From VRUE01 sp036276735 (GTDB taxonomy: Bacteria > Actinomycetota > Thermoleophilia > Solirubrobacterales > 70-9): a DNA stretch of 64,000 bases. The notes under the pieces were generated by a model. It searched no databases. It was not told where the DNA came from and worked only from the letters and a program-made list of their open reading frames with translations. Shown here piece after piece: positions 36,423 through 43,945 of the stretch; position 1 is the stretch's first letter; each line of letters opens with the position of its first letter. Location: assembly GCA_036276735.1 (NCBI GenBank), contig DASUOH010000031.1, positions 1 through 64,000 on the forward strand. The letters are read 5' to 3'. A program made the translations under genes and the position numbers.

Positions 36423-36758
36423 ATGGGCAACGTCGGTCGAGCAGCCATCGTCTTTGTCGCGGCACTCGTGGTCGGCGCCTGCACCTACGCGAGCGCATCC
36501 GATCTCGACCGAAACGGGGCGCTCGGCACGATCGTGTTCAGCACTGCTGCAGAGTTGGGATGTCTTGTCATCCCCGTCCTCGCGGCCGCATGCGACCGAC
36601 TACACCTATCCCTTCCAGAGGATCCCTATCCAACCCTCGTCATCATGGGAACCGGATTCCTTCTCGCCATCTACTCGCTCGGCTTCCTGCTGCGCGCCGC
36701 GTTTGACCAAGTGGTTTCGAAGAGATCTGTCCGAAGGTTCCGGGACAAGGTCAGCTGA
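36423..36758 (+). CDS. Small multi-span membrane protein, hypothetical
   Basis: A 111-aa frame from ATG 36423 has three hydrophobic segments: AAIVFVAALVVGACTYASA, STAAELGCLVIPVLAAAC and LVIMGTGFLLAIYSLGFLL. A basic tail follows (SKRSVRRFRDKVS). Nothing is recognised. It lies between the flavin-reductase pseudogene and the first att-like repeat, on the chromosomal side of the island. The ribosome-binding site is weak. Confidence 0.5.
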   Translation: MGNVGRAAIVFVAALVVGACTYASASDLDRNGALGTIVFSTAAELGCLVIPVLAAACDRLHLSLPEDPYPTLVIMGTGFLLAIYSLGFLLRAAFDQVVSKRSVRRFRDKVS

Positions 36759-36784
36759 AAGCAGAGGGCGAGCCCCCGGACCCC

Positions 36785-36809
36785 GTGACCTTCGGTTTCG
36801 TAGCCCGAG
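36785..36809. repeat. Partial tRNA-Arg-derived att copy (left-most)
   Basis: Twenty-five bases, from GTGACCTTCGG to TCGTAGCCCGAG, equal the anticodon/variable segment of the tRNA-Arg gene plus the CCCGAG flank seen at 38881. The acceptor end is missing. A TGGGGC-rich segment to its right (to about 36925, minus strand) reads WGNKWGNMPHRFQPIP, like an integrase tail. It marks the left edge of an older insertion. Confidence 0.5.
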
Positions 36810-36927
36810 CCGCTGGGTCGGCTGGGTTACGTGGAGCTGGGTTTTAAGCGGCCTCAGGCGAATAGAGTCCCGCTGGGATCGGCTGGAATCTGTGGGGCAT
36901 GTTGCCCCATTTGTTGCCCCAGCAAGG

Positions 36928-37614
36928 TTAGGTGAGGAGATTGTCGATGCGAGCTCGGACTAGCCGAGCGCGACCGGCTCCCGCCGGGCCGTGGGAAGCG
37001 GTCGCACTTTGGACGGCGTAGTCGAAGTAGGGCTCCCCGCGAAGCTCGGCCAGCTCGTCGCGGATGTACGTGCGTAGGTCGGGTACTGCGGACGCAACTT
37101 CTTCGATCAACTCAGGTCGGCCGTCGATCAGCGTGAGCACGTCGTGGATGTCGAGGCTGGGCAACAGGTCGCCCCCGCCCCGACCCTTCCAGGCACAGAG
37201 CTTCGTCGCAACGAGCGCCAGCGGCGCTGCGGCACGTATCTCCGCACCGGATTCGAGAGTGACCGTCACAGCGCTGGAGATCGCCTCGTCGTACCAGGGA
37301 TTGGAGAATCCGAGGATGTCGAGATCGGTCGGCATGACATCCAGAACGAGTTGCGGATCGGCGCTTCTCCACCGACAGATGACGGGCGCGCCCATCGCCT
37401 CCTGAAGTCCCCGCTCGCGCAGTCGATCGCCAAGCTGGTGGTACTTCACACGGCTTGCCACCTCGCAGACCACATCGACATCTTCCGTCGCCCGCGTTGG
37501 AGGAGCGCCGGGCTCGGTAATCCAGAGGTGAACCGTGGCACCACCGACGAAAACGACCTCATCGAGCAGAGGCCCGAGAAGCGCCGCCGCAGTCTCCAAC
37601 TGAAGTGCGCTCAC
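36928..37614 (-). CDS. Nucleotidyltransferase, AbiEii-like toxin candidate
   Basis: This 228-aa protein begins with an NTase core: FVGGATVHLWITEPGAPPT, then RATEDVDVV, giving the G-G...T-x-D-V-D pattern of AbiEii/DUF1814 transferases. Downstream come LVATKLCAWKGRGGGD and a helical region with LDIHDVLTLIDGRPELIEEV, also family features. AbiEii proteins transfer nucleotides and act as type IV toxins. The ATG overlaps the stop of its upstream partner (ATGA at 37611), the usual antitoxin-toxin arrangement. Base composition is lower in G+C than in the flanking core genes. Confidence 0.75.
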   Translation of the reverse strand: MSALQLETAAALLGPLLDEVVFVGGATVHLWITEPGAPPTRATEDVDVVCEVASRVKYHQLGDRLRERGLQEAMGAPVICRWRSADPQLVLDVMPTDLDILGFSNPWYDEAISSAVTVTLESGAEIRAAAPLALVATKLCAWKGRGGGDLLPSLDIHDVLTLIDGRPELIEEVASAVPDLRTYIRDELAELRGEPYFDYAVQSATASHGPAGAGRARLVRARIDNLLT

Positions 37615-38138
37615 CGGCCTGCGACCACGGATCGCTCCCGCAACATCTTCGAAAAAAGATCTCCCGCTACCTTCCGGACCCGAACATCTCCGGCCCTGAG
37701 GCTGTCAAGCAAAGCGAGGACTTCACCGAGCTCCGGCCAATTCTCCACCGCCTCAGGTGCAGCAGAGTGCAGCGGCTCGATGGCCTGCCCCCGAACTCGC
37801 CCGTGGGCGTAGGGCCAGACCGGGGGCGGCTCGTCACCTGAGGAGCGGATCGCGGCCACCATCGGCTCCGCTGCCCAAGCCGCAGGCACGCCCGGCGTCA
37901 GCGCACCGAGCCGAGCGGGAGCAACAAAGCGCAATGCGTGAAGCGCGAACTCCTCGAAGTGCGGGAAATGAACTTCGCGACGGTCCACCGAGTACAGATC
38001 CGCACCCTTCGCCCGCTCCAGCGCTCGCTGTACGACTGGGTGCGGAACATGGAGCCGCTCCGCAAGCGATCGGTAGCTCCAAGCCCCATCGTGGGCGAGC
38101 AGTCCGCTGAGGACATAGACATCGGAATCCTTGACCAT
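37611..38138 (-). CDS. Winged-helix-like partner of the AbiEii-like protein (candidate antitoxin/regulator)
   Basis: The product (175 aa) from ATG 38138 starts MVKDSDVYVLSGLLAHDG and has a winged-helix-type segment, WSYRSLAERLHVPHPVVQRA, within residues 18-50. The remainder carries FVAPARLGALTPGVPAAWAA and a C-terminal helix (LLDSLRAGDVRVRKVAG). A similar layout, N-terminal DNA-binding domain plus a longer C-terminal part, is seen in AbiEi-type antitoxins that repress their own promoter. A likely operator lies 12 bases upstream of the start. Confidence 0.65.
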   Translation of the reverse strand: MVKDSDVYVLSGLLAHDGAWSYRSLAERLHVPHPVVQRALERAKGADLYSVDRREVHFPHFEEFALHALRFVAPARLGALTPGVPAAWAAEPMVAAIRSSGDEPPPVWPYAHGRVRGQAIEPLHSAAPEAVENWPELGEVLALLDSLRAGDVRVRKVAGDLFSKMLRERSVVAGR

Positions 38139-38149
38139 GACGAGAATTA

Positions 38150-38170
38150 GTGTATCAAGTATCAATACAC
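38150..38170. promoter_or_regulatory. Candidate operator of the AbiE-like pair
   Basis: Two tandem copies of GTATCAA (38152-38158 and 38159-38165) are embedded in an inverted repeat GTGTAT...ATACAC (38150-38155 with 38165-38170). It is AT-rich in a GC-rich background and sits 12 bases from the start codon, so binding would block transcription initiation. Confidence 0.5.
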
Positions 38171-38196
38171 AATACAGCGAAGCCTCGCTGAGTCGC

Positions 38197-38499
38197 TTAC
38201 CTGGACCGCGGATCATCCGCCGCGTAGCGAGGCGCACACTCGGCATCTGGCCCGTTGAGCTGCCCGATCTGGATCGACCCGTCGTCCCAACCCCAGACCG
38301 AGAAACCGGCCGCCGCGAGTTCGTCAAGGACCGCGTCAAGCCTTGCTTTCGCCTCTGCGATGTCCATAGGTTCAACCAGCTCCTCAATCTCGTATCCCGC
38401 CTCCGCCCTCCTCGCAAGGACATCAATCAACCCATCAGTGATTTGCTTACCGCTAGCCGTCTTGCCATAGGTCTTCCTCGCCGTCGATCTCACAGACAT
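38197..38499 (-). CDS. Small protein with an antitoxin-like N-terminus, hypothetical
   Basis: A 100-aa frame from ATG 38499 has an N-terminal YGKTASGKQITDGLIDVLAR. This is closely similar to the HGKTASGKPITDDLVEKLAE of the RHH protein at 38974-39258. Its C-terminal half differs (DIAEAKARLDAVLDELAAAG, then FSVWGWDDGSIQ) and has no ribbon-helix-helix. It may be a hybrid or truncated antitoxin. Immediately upstream the same frame continues into integrase-like sequence, so the gene start arose at the junction of an old deletion. Confidence 0.5.
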   Translation of the reverse strand: MSVRSTARKTYGKTASGKQITDGLIDVLARRAEAGYEIEELVEPMDIAEAKARLDAVLDELAAAGFSVWGWDDGSIQIGQLNGPDAECAPRYAADDPRSR

Positions 38500-38713
38500 C
38501 GCCAAGACGGCGGCGAGCTGGTCGCGTCTGAAGACCTTGACCTCGTCCTCGGGGAGCTGCTCGCGATGGGGAATCGCCAGCCCCTGGGCAGGGTTGTGGT
38601 GGATCAAACCCTCACGCTTCGCCGTCGCCAAGGCAACGCGCAGCGGGAATCACGGCATTGGCAATGGTGCGATCGCTGAGGCGTTTGCCCTGCTCTGCCT
38701 CCTCGGGAAGTGG
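38500..38713 (-). pseudogene. Remnant of a tyrosine integrase (core-binding domain only, frameshifted)
   Basis: Read leftward, the sequence gives PLPEEAEQGKRLSDRTIANA, then VIP. After a one-base shift near 38646 it gives TAKREGLIHHNPAQGLAIP and KVFRRDQLAAVLA. This is the SAM-like core-binding region of a tyrosine recombinase. Both the N-terminal and the catalytic domains are missing. The stretch from 38714 to 38806 contains only a WGNAWGKFVF-like tail and no intact gene. Confidence 0.6.
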
Positions 38714-38806
38714 TGGTGCGCGTACGCGCGGATCAGGAATACGAACTTGCCCCAGGCGTTGCCCCATGGGCAATTTTCGCACTGTTCGAGTGACCCGCCG
38801 AAACGC

Positions 38807-38833
38807 GCAAACCCGCTTGGAAAGCGGGTTTGC
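38807..38833 (-). terminator. Displaced terminator of tRNA-Arg(ACG)
   Basis: A perfect 12-bp stem, GCAAACCCGCTT with AAGCGGGTTTGC, and a 3-base loop lie 4 bases beyond the tRNA 3'-end copy at 38838-38880. This is the position expected for the native tRNA terminator. The intact tRNA gene is now 7.1 kb away, with no such hairpin directly after it, consistent with insertion between tRNA and terminator. Confidence 0.65.
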
Positions 38834-38837
38834 AAGG

Positions 38838-38880
38838 ACGCGCCTGACAGGATTCGAACCTGTGACCTTCGGTTTCGTAG
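38838..38880. repeat. Distal att site: 43-bp copy of the tRNA-Arg 3' half
   Basis: The 43 bases from ACGCGCCTGACAGG to GGTTTCGTAG are identical to 45952-45994, inside and next to tRNA-Arg(ACG). They cover the acceptor stem, T arm, variable loop and anticodon loop up to the crossover. The sequences diverge immediately to the right (CCCGAG here, ACCGAC in the tRNA). This is the classic footprint of a tRNA-targeted tyrosine integrase. Confidence 0.88.
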
Positions 38881-38973
38881 CCCGAGAGGCTGCCGCGCTA
38901 CCAAGCCGTTAGCGGGGGCGATGCGACCGAGATGAGACCTTCGCGGCGCCGTCGATCCCCGAGTCGGGCTAGC

Positions 38974-39258
38974 TCATCCTGCTTGCAGGTACTCGCGAAG
39001 CGCCTTACGGATGATTGACGATCTGGGTTCATGCTCGCGCTCGGCCCGCCTGTCGAGAGCCTGCCGTAGATCGGGATCGAGCCGAACCGACTCGACGCCG
39101 GCGGGAGCCGAGCCCATCGCGGGACGACCAGGGCGACGGCGCAGCGTCTGCTCGACGTCATAGCCCTGCTCTGCCTTCTCGGCAAGCTTCTCAACCAGAT
39201 CGTCGGTGATCGGCTTGCCGCTGGCCGTCTTGCCGTGAGGCTTCTTAGCCATTTTCAT
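38974..39258 (-). CDS. Ribbon-helix-helix (CopG/BrnA-like) antitoxin
   Basis: This 94-aa protein has an N-terminal Lys-rich segment (HGKTASGKPITDDLVEKLAE) and a C-terminal ribbon-helix-helix: VESVRLDPDLRQALDRRAE, then SSIIRKALREYL. It would bind operator DNA as a dimer and neutralise the toxin encoded just upstream. Its start lies inside the last codons of that gene (overlap 39245-39258). An internal start at 39252 is also possible. Confidence 0.75.
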   Translation of the reverse strand: MKMAKKPHGKTASGKPITDDLVEKLAEKAEQGYDVEQTLRRRPGRPAMGSAPAGVESVRLDPDLRQALDRRAEREHEPRSSIIRKALREYLQAG

Positions 39259-39490
39259 CTCCCGGGAGGAGTCGCCGGTACTTAGGTCTCATCCTCATTG
39301 CATGGATCGCCAGCTCCGACCCATCGTCTCGAACGATCGAGACGACCTCAAGCAGCTCCGTGTTCCGAGCTGGTCCTAGGTAGAGCCGCGTGTCGTCTTG
39401 CTGGGCATCCATGCTCATCGCGTTGTCAATTGCATGCCTAATGTCCTCGTCGGCAATACCGTGCTTCCGGGCCGACGGGTGGATCTCCAT
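39245..39490 (-). CDS. BrnT/RelE-like toxin candidate
   Basis: The product (81 aa) begins MEIHPSARKHGIADEDIRHA and continues with RLYLGPARNTELLEVVSIV. It ends IHAMRMRPKYRRLLPG. The KHGI...DI/HA segment, a central beta hairpin and the 'HAM.(M/L)RP' C-terminal strand match small toxins of the BrnT/RelE-like group. It is the first gene of a two-gene operon with a ribbon-helix-helix antitoxin, as in brnTA. An AT-rich divergent promoter region (39491-39529) separates it from the next gene. Confidence 0.65.
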   Translation of the reverse strand: MEIHPSARKHGIADEDIRHAIDNAMSMDAQQDDTRLYLGPARNTELLEVVSIVRDDGSELAIHAMRMRPKYRRLLPGDENG

Positions 39491-39529
39491 GCGAATATCG
39501 TATTACGAATCTCAGATAGATTAGCGCGC

Positions 39530-40003
39530 ATGGCAATCCCCTTGAAGGGTTTGGTGGCGGGCATGCTGATTGGGATTGCCGGCGTGCTGCTGGTCGGCCA
39601 TATCGCAGACCGCAATCAGGGCGTGCCTGAGCAGCTCGCTGAGGCGCTTGGCTGCTCGACCGGATCGAGCGGGCTACGCCCCTCCTCCGCAAGGGACGCA
39701 CAGCGCTACTTCGGCCGCGATGACGGTTTCTCCAGGTTCGCTGCGACCAATGCGGAGCGAATCCTCGACATCAGCGGATGCGATCCACTCGGCCCCGCAA
39801 CTACCTATCTCGAATTTGGACCTCGGACGAACATGAACCGTGTGCTCAAGACGCTCGACAACTTCGGCGCCGTCTGCGTCGTCGGCCAAGCCGTCTTCGA
39901 GGGCAAAGTGCTCGACGGGCGGGTGCACTTCGAAGAGCTATGCGACACGGTCGGAGGTGAGTTGAAGGTTCTCTCGCCGTCGAAGCCAACACGACACGAC
40001 TAG
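39530..40003 (+). CDS. Membrane-anchored or exported hypothetical protein
   Basis: Starting at ATG 39530 gives 157 aa with one N-terminal span (LVAGMLIGIAGVLLVGHIA) and a polar domain of about 125 residues. Four Cys residues in that domain (in GCST, SGCD, VCVV and LCDT) could form disulfides outside the cell. No family is recognised. It is cargo of the tRNA-Arg element and divergent from the toxin gene. Confidence 0.55.
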   Translation: MAIPLKGLVAGMLIGIAGVLLVGHIADRNQGVPEQLAEALGCSTGSSGLRPSSARDAQRYFGRDDGFSRFAATNAERILDISGCDPLGPATTYLEFGPRTNMNRVLKTLDNFGAVCVVGQAVFEGKVLDGRVHFEELCDTVGGELKVLSPSKPTRHD

Positions 40004-40031
40004 GACACCGCGACTTTTCCGAAGACCGGTG

Positions 40032-40049
40032 TCGTAGACCGAGAGGCTC
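40032..40049. repeat. Degenerate internal att-like copy
   Basis: TCGTAGACCGAGAGGCTC resembles TCGTAGCCCGAGAGGCTG just right of the distal att (38875-38892) with two differences, and the following CAAGCCGCTGGG also has counterparts at 38902 and 36809. It may be an att scar or an arm-type integrase-binding repeat. The gene-free stretch 40004-40202 otherwise shows only a weak 7-bp stem (40004-40010 with 40027-40033). Confidence 0.35.
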
Positions 40050-40202
40050 GGCCTTGGCAAGCCGCTGGGCGGCGATCCTGTGACCAGGATGCGACCGCCC
40101 GGTCTCAGGTCCAGCTCAAAGCGGGGGCAGGCGACGACGAAGGTCGTCGTAGGTGGAAGGTGGAATTAACGCTGATCAATTGAGTCTTCCTCTAGCGATA
40201 CG

Positions 40203-41603
40203 GTGCAAGAAATGCCTGACCCAGCCGAGCCCCGACTCGCTGACTTCCTCCGCAGCCCAAGAGAGACGCAGGACAGGGAGCTCAAGCGATGGCTAGATCT
40301 CAGCGAGCCTGCAAATCGAGGCAAGGTGGCGCGGCACCTTATGGCCCTCGCCAACTTCGGCGGAGGATGGCTGCAATTCGGATTCAAAGAGGAAAGCGAT
40401 GGATCATTTGCCCACGAGAGAACCGAGTGCCCAGACCCCAGCAGGTATTCGACGGATGCGGTCAACGCAATCGTCAGGCGACACGCGGAGCCACGCTTCC
40501 ATTGCGAGGTGCATTGGCAGAGCTGCAACGAGGGATGCCCGGGGCCACATGCCTTGATCCGCGTTCCAGGCGGCGACAAGGTCCCAATTGTGTGCAGCAA
40601 GGGAGGCCCCGGTCCAAAGAACGATCCTGAGAAAGGCGCCGTGTACGACCGCCTCCCCGGCCCGGAGAGCAGCAAGATCATCGAGCCGAACCACTGGCAT
40701 GACTTGCTTGAGCGTTGCTTGCAGGCACGGCATGACGCGCTGGTAGAGAGCGTGCGAGATGCGATCGAACTCTTAGGCCGGCGAGGTCTCGCTAGGGCTC
40801 TAGGCGCCGAAGTGGGGAGCCCTACCAGCGACGGGGACGATGTTCTAGGAAAGTGGACCGCAGACTCAAGAGTTCGTCTCGATCAACTGCTTCATGAGCA
40901 GAGCGAGTATGCCCGACTGTACGAGCAAGGTTGGTGGTCGGTCTCGTATGCAGTGGATCCTCCGCCCGATCCACCGCTCCAGCTCAGGCGGCTGAAAGAC
41001 CTCATCCTCAGCACCGCAGGAAGGGAGACTGGCTGGCCTGCGTGGCGCTGGCCTTCAAGTAGCGAGCACCAGCCTCGCTTAAACGATGACGTAATTGAAT
41101 GCTGGATGGCAGGTGGGGTTTTCACCGATGCTGCGCATGCGGACTTCTGGAGAGCATCCACCAAAGGCCTGTTCTACCTTCTTCGAGGCTACGACGAGGA
41201 CGCCATCGCAGAGTTGTCTCCGCGACACAGCAGTATCGCCCCTGGAAGCATGCTTGATCCCGGAATCGCGGTCTGGAGGATCGGTGAGTGCGTTCTGCAT
41301 GCTGAGAGGATGTGCCGCCAGCTCAATGCCGAGAAGGTCCATTTCGATATTCGTTGGGAGGGACTTAGCGGACGCAGGATCAGCGTGCTAGAGCCAGCGC
41401 GTCGCGACTATTGGTCCGGACCCTCTCAGGATGACAACGCTTCCGTGAGGTTGACGATTGACCGTGATCTCATCAGCAGCACGTTGCCGAAGATTGTCCA
41501 TGAACTGACCACGCCCCTCTTTGTTCACTTCGATTTCTTCGAAATGCCGCTAGAGGATGTAAACCGCGAAATGAGCCGGATGCGAGGGCAGCCTGAAACG
41601 TAG
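40203..41603 (+). CDS. AlbA_2 (Schlafen-like) domain protein, candidate defence gene
   Basis: The product (466 aa) has an N-terminal AlbA_2/Schlafen-type nucleic-acid-binding domain: ETQDRELKRWLDLSEPANRG, then HLMALANFGGGWLQFGFKEE in residues 20-70. The E-x-K-x(n)-ANFGGG-x(n)-FG(F/V) layout is typical. The domain continues to about residue 160 (HALIRVPGGDKVPIVCS). The rest (170-466) is a mostly helical region followed by a beta-rich part without a recognised motif; no P-loop or AAA motif is present. Start GTG 40203, with a possible ATG 40212. The next gene, a nuclease-like protein, starts 47 bases downstream. Confidence 0.7.
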   Translation: MQEMPDPAEPRLADFLRSPRETQDRELKRWLDLSEPANRGKVARHLMALANFGGGWLQFGFKEESDGSFAHERTECPDPSRYSTDAVNAIVRRHAEPRFHCEVHWQSCNEGCPGPHALIRVPGGDKVPIVCSKGGPGPKNDPEKGAVYDRLPGPESSKIIEPNHWHDLLERCLQARHDALVESVRDAIELLGRRGLARALGAEVGSPTSDGDDVLGKWTADSRVRLDQLLHEQSEYARLYEQGWWSVSYAVDPPPDPPLQLRRLKDLILSTAGRETGWPAWRWPSSSEHQPRLNDDVIECWMAGGVFTDAAHADFWRASTKGLFYLLRGYDEDAIAELSPRHSSIAPGSMLDPGIAVWRIGECVLHAERMCRQLNAEKVHFDIRWEGLSGRRISVLEPARRDYWSGPSQDDNASVRLTIDRDLISSTLPKIVHELTTPLFVHFDFFEMPLEDVNREMSRMRGQPET

Positions 41604-41650
41604 CTCTGGTTCTGGCTGGTCCCTTGCCAATAGTCCTCTGCCCAGACCCC

Positions 41651-42832
41651 ATGCAGCTCTTCGACAAGATCGAGCGTCACGACCCCTCCCCTTGCAAGGA
41701 CTTAGAGGACAGCTTTGCCTTCCTGAACCGCGTCAACACCCCGTTCTGGGGGGAGGTACGAAGCCTGCTAGAAGAGTGGTTTTCTCGATATCCGCTGCAT
41801 GAGGGAAAAGACTTATGGAAAGCGTTCAGATCCCGACTCCCAGGGCAGCACTACGGAGCCTGGTGGGAGCTTTATCTCCACGAGTTGTTTTCGAGGCTGG
41901 GCTATGAAATTGAGATCCACCCCGAGCTAGCCGACTCTTCGAAAAGGCCGGATTTCATGCTGCGGCTCGACGATTCTCTGCTTTATGTTGAGGCAGCCGT
42001 TGTCTTCTCGGGCATAACTACGAAGCGCGATCGGAATCCTCCCCGTTGGCTGCTCGACGCCATCAACCGGGCAAGTAGCCCCGACTTCTTTGTGAGGCTG
42101 GTGCGAGTAGAGCCAGGGGAGCCTCGGCAACTCAAGAGGAATGAGATCGTTACTCCACTTGAATCCTGGCTGTCCAGCCTTGACCACGAGGAGGTCTCGG
42201 CTTCCCATAAGAACGACGAAGGCCTACCGGAAGAAACGATCCGCTGCCGAGGCTGGGGGATGGTTTTTGAAGCCTGGCCAGTCAAACCAGAGGCTCGGGG
42301 TAGAACCGATAGGCGCCTGCTGGGAATCGGCCCAGCCCAGACCGGCTTTGTGAATGACGCTCGGCAGTTGAGAAGCACTCTGAAGAAGAAAGCGGGACGT
42401 TTTGGCCGCCCAAAGATCCCGATGGTGACGGCGACCCTCTCTCTTTCGGGCTTTATGGAGCAGCTAGATATTGAGCAGGCTCTTTATGGGGATGAGGCCT
42501 TTCAGGTTCCCCGCGACGGCGAGGGGGCAGCCGCTCTTCTAAGGAGGCGAAATGGCTTCTGGACCGCTTCTGATGGCCCCCAGAACCAGCGCGTTTCGGC
42601 CGTTCTAACTGCCGTCGGTCTTCATCCGGCTAACGTCAACAAGGTGGCGCCCTCCCTCTGGTTGAACCCCTGGGCGGACTACCCGCTAGAAGAGCCGTGG
42701 CCTTTTTCCCGCTTCACGGCATCTGAGCGAGGCGAGATCCTGGGCGAGGAAGAGCATCCCGATATGGCCGCGCTATTTGATCTCTCTGCCGGCTGGCCCG
42801 GTAGTGACCCATTCCCTCGGAATAGGACTTAA
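41651..42832 (+). CDS. Restriction-endonuclease-like protein, partner of the AlbA_2 protein
   Basis: This 393-aa protein (ATG 41651; TTG 41624 is an in-frame alternative) has a conserved-looking core in residues 70-125: HYGAWWELYLHELFSRLGYE, EIHPELADSSKRPDFMLRL, then LLYVEAAVV. The spacing Glu...(about 30)...Pro-Asp...(about 12)...Glu-x-Ala resembles a PD-(D/E)xK nuclease fold, with Ala in the position usually held by Lys. It may be an inactive or variant nuclease. The C-terminal half (220-393) is unrecognised. The gene is same-strand with the AlbA_2 gene, and codon use is less GC-biased than in the core genes. Confidence 0.6.
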   Translation: MQLFDKIERHDPSPCKDLEDSFAFLNRVNTPFWGEVRSLLEEWFSRYPLHEGKDLWKAFRSRLPGQHYGAWWELYLHELFSRLGYEIEIHPELADSSKRPDFMLRLDDSLLYVEAAVVFSGITTKRDRNPPRWLLDAINRASSPDFFVRLVRVEPGEPRQLKRNEIVTPLESWLSSLDHEEVSASHKNDEGLPEETIRCRGWGMVFEAWPVKPEARGRTDRRLLGIGPAQTGFVNDARQLRSTLKKKAGRFGRPKIPMVTATLSLSGFMEQLDIEQALYGDEAFQVPRDGEGAAALLRRRNGFWTASDGPQNQRVSAVLTAVGLHPANVNKVAPSLWLNPWADYPLEEPWPFSRFTASERGEILGEEEHPDMAALFDLSAGWPGSDPFPRNRT

Positions 42833-42854
42833 CGAAAGATTTCGTGCGTGCTAC

Positions 42855-43945
42855 TCATCCAATAGCTGAGCGAACAGAGCCAAAGCTCGTTCCCACGGCA
42901 TGCGTGTAACGCGCAAGCATCGTCTCCACGCGATGCCCAGCGATCTCGGCTAGGTCCGCGTCGTTGACGCCGGCGGCTCGGAGGTGCGTGACATAGCTGT
43001 GCCGGCACTCGTGGGGGCGGATGTCTAGACCGGACGCCCCCTGGGCCGGCTTCCAGAGGTCGCGGTAGAAGTTGCGCTCACGCCACATGCGGCCGGTCGG
43101 GGTTGTGAAGAGGAGATCGCAGTCGGAGCCGTTGAGCCGGATCTGCGCTTCGAGCATCCAGGCGAGGGTCGCCGGGACCGGAACGACGCGGCCGGCGTCG
43201 GGCTGGCCGTGGTCGATCTTGGTGCCCTCGAGGATCACTCCCTCGTGCGCGGTGCGGCGAACTTGGAGCGTCTCGCCGTCGAAGTCTTCGCGGCGCAAGG
43301 GAAGAACCTCCCCCAGTCTCAGGCCGCAATCGGTGAAGACGCAGACCATCGCCTCGTAGCGGCCGGCCGCCTTAGCGAAGCGGTGCATCTCCTCGAAGCT
43401 GAAGACACGGATCGGCCGGGGCTTCTTCTTGGCCCTCGGATCGTTAGCCCTGATGCGGACGCCCTTGAACGGATTGAGGTCGCAGACTTCGTCCGTGATC
43501 GCGTCCTCTGCCATCGCCGAGAGCGAGCGCAGGATGCCAACCGCTCCCGTGGTGGCTCGGCCTTCGACTCGGAGCATGTGGTCGACCATGGCCAGGGCGT
43601 GACGACGGCGCAGCTCGCGCATCGGCCAGTCCTTAGTCGCATGCCCTCGATCTCCACCTCGGCGACGCGGCCGATCCGGTGCTCATTGGTGGCGTTGGTC
43701 CGCTCCGAGCGCGGGTGCCGCTCGGTCCAGGTGGCGAAGTAGTCGCCGAGGGTGTCGGGCCGATCTGAGAGGCCGTACGCCTCGTCAATCGCCTTCTGCG
43801 CTTCGCCCTTTCGTTTGAAGGTCCCCTTGCCTCGATTCCAGCTCGGCTTGGCGACACGCCGCTTGCCGTCTCTCCCCGTGTAGCGGGCAAGCCACACGAT
43901 CTCGCCGGAGGGGTTGCGGCGTTTGACTGGAGCCTCGCGCCTCAT
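42855..43945 (-). pseudogene. int: Tyrosine integrase of the tRNA-Arg element, split by a one-base deletion
   Basis: The N-terminal frame (from ATG 43945) has an Arm-DNA-binding part (GEIVWLARYTGRDGKRRVAK) and the start of the core-binding domain to VEIEGMRL. The C-terminal frame (from about 43622) resumes with MRELRRRHALAMVDHMLRVE. It holds the catalytic residues: Arg in TDCGLRLGEVLPLRR, HECRHSYVTHLRAAGV (H-x-x-R), GHRVETMLARYTHA (His and nucleophile Tyr). Adding one base near 43631 restores RLRDWPMRELRR. The lesion would immobilise the element unless it is a sequencing error. Confidence 0.85.

Noticed and set aside
36785..36809. A tRNA pseudogene
   Set aside because: Only the anticodon/variable segment is present, without acceptor or T arm, so it is treated as an att remnant.
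38841..38880. A second tRNA-Arg gene
   Set aside because: Only the 3' half is present. The D arm and 5' acceptor strand are replaced by element sequence.
42855..43945. Programmed frameshift in the integrase
   Set aside because: No slippery sequence or downstream structure is evident at the junction. A one-base deletion explains it more simply.
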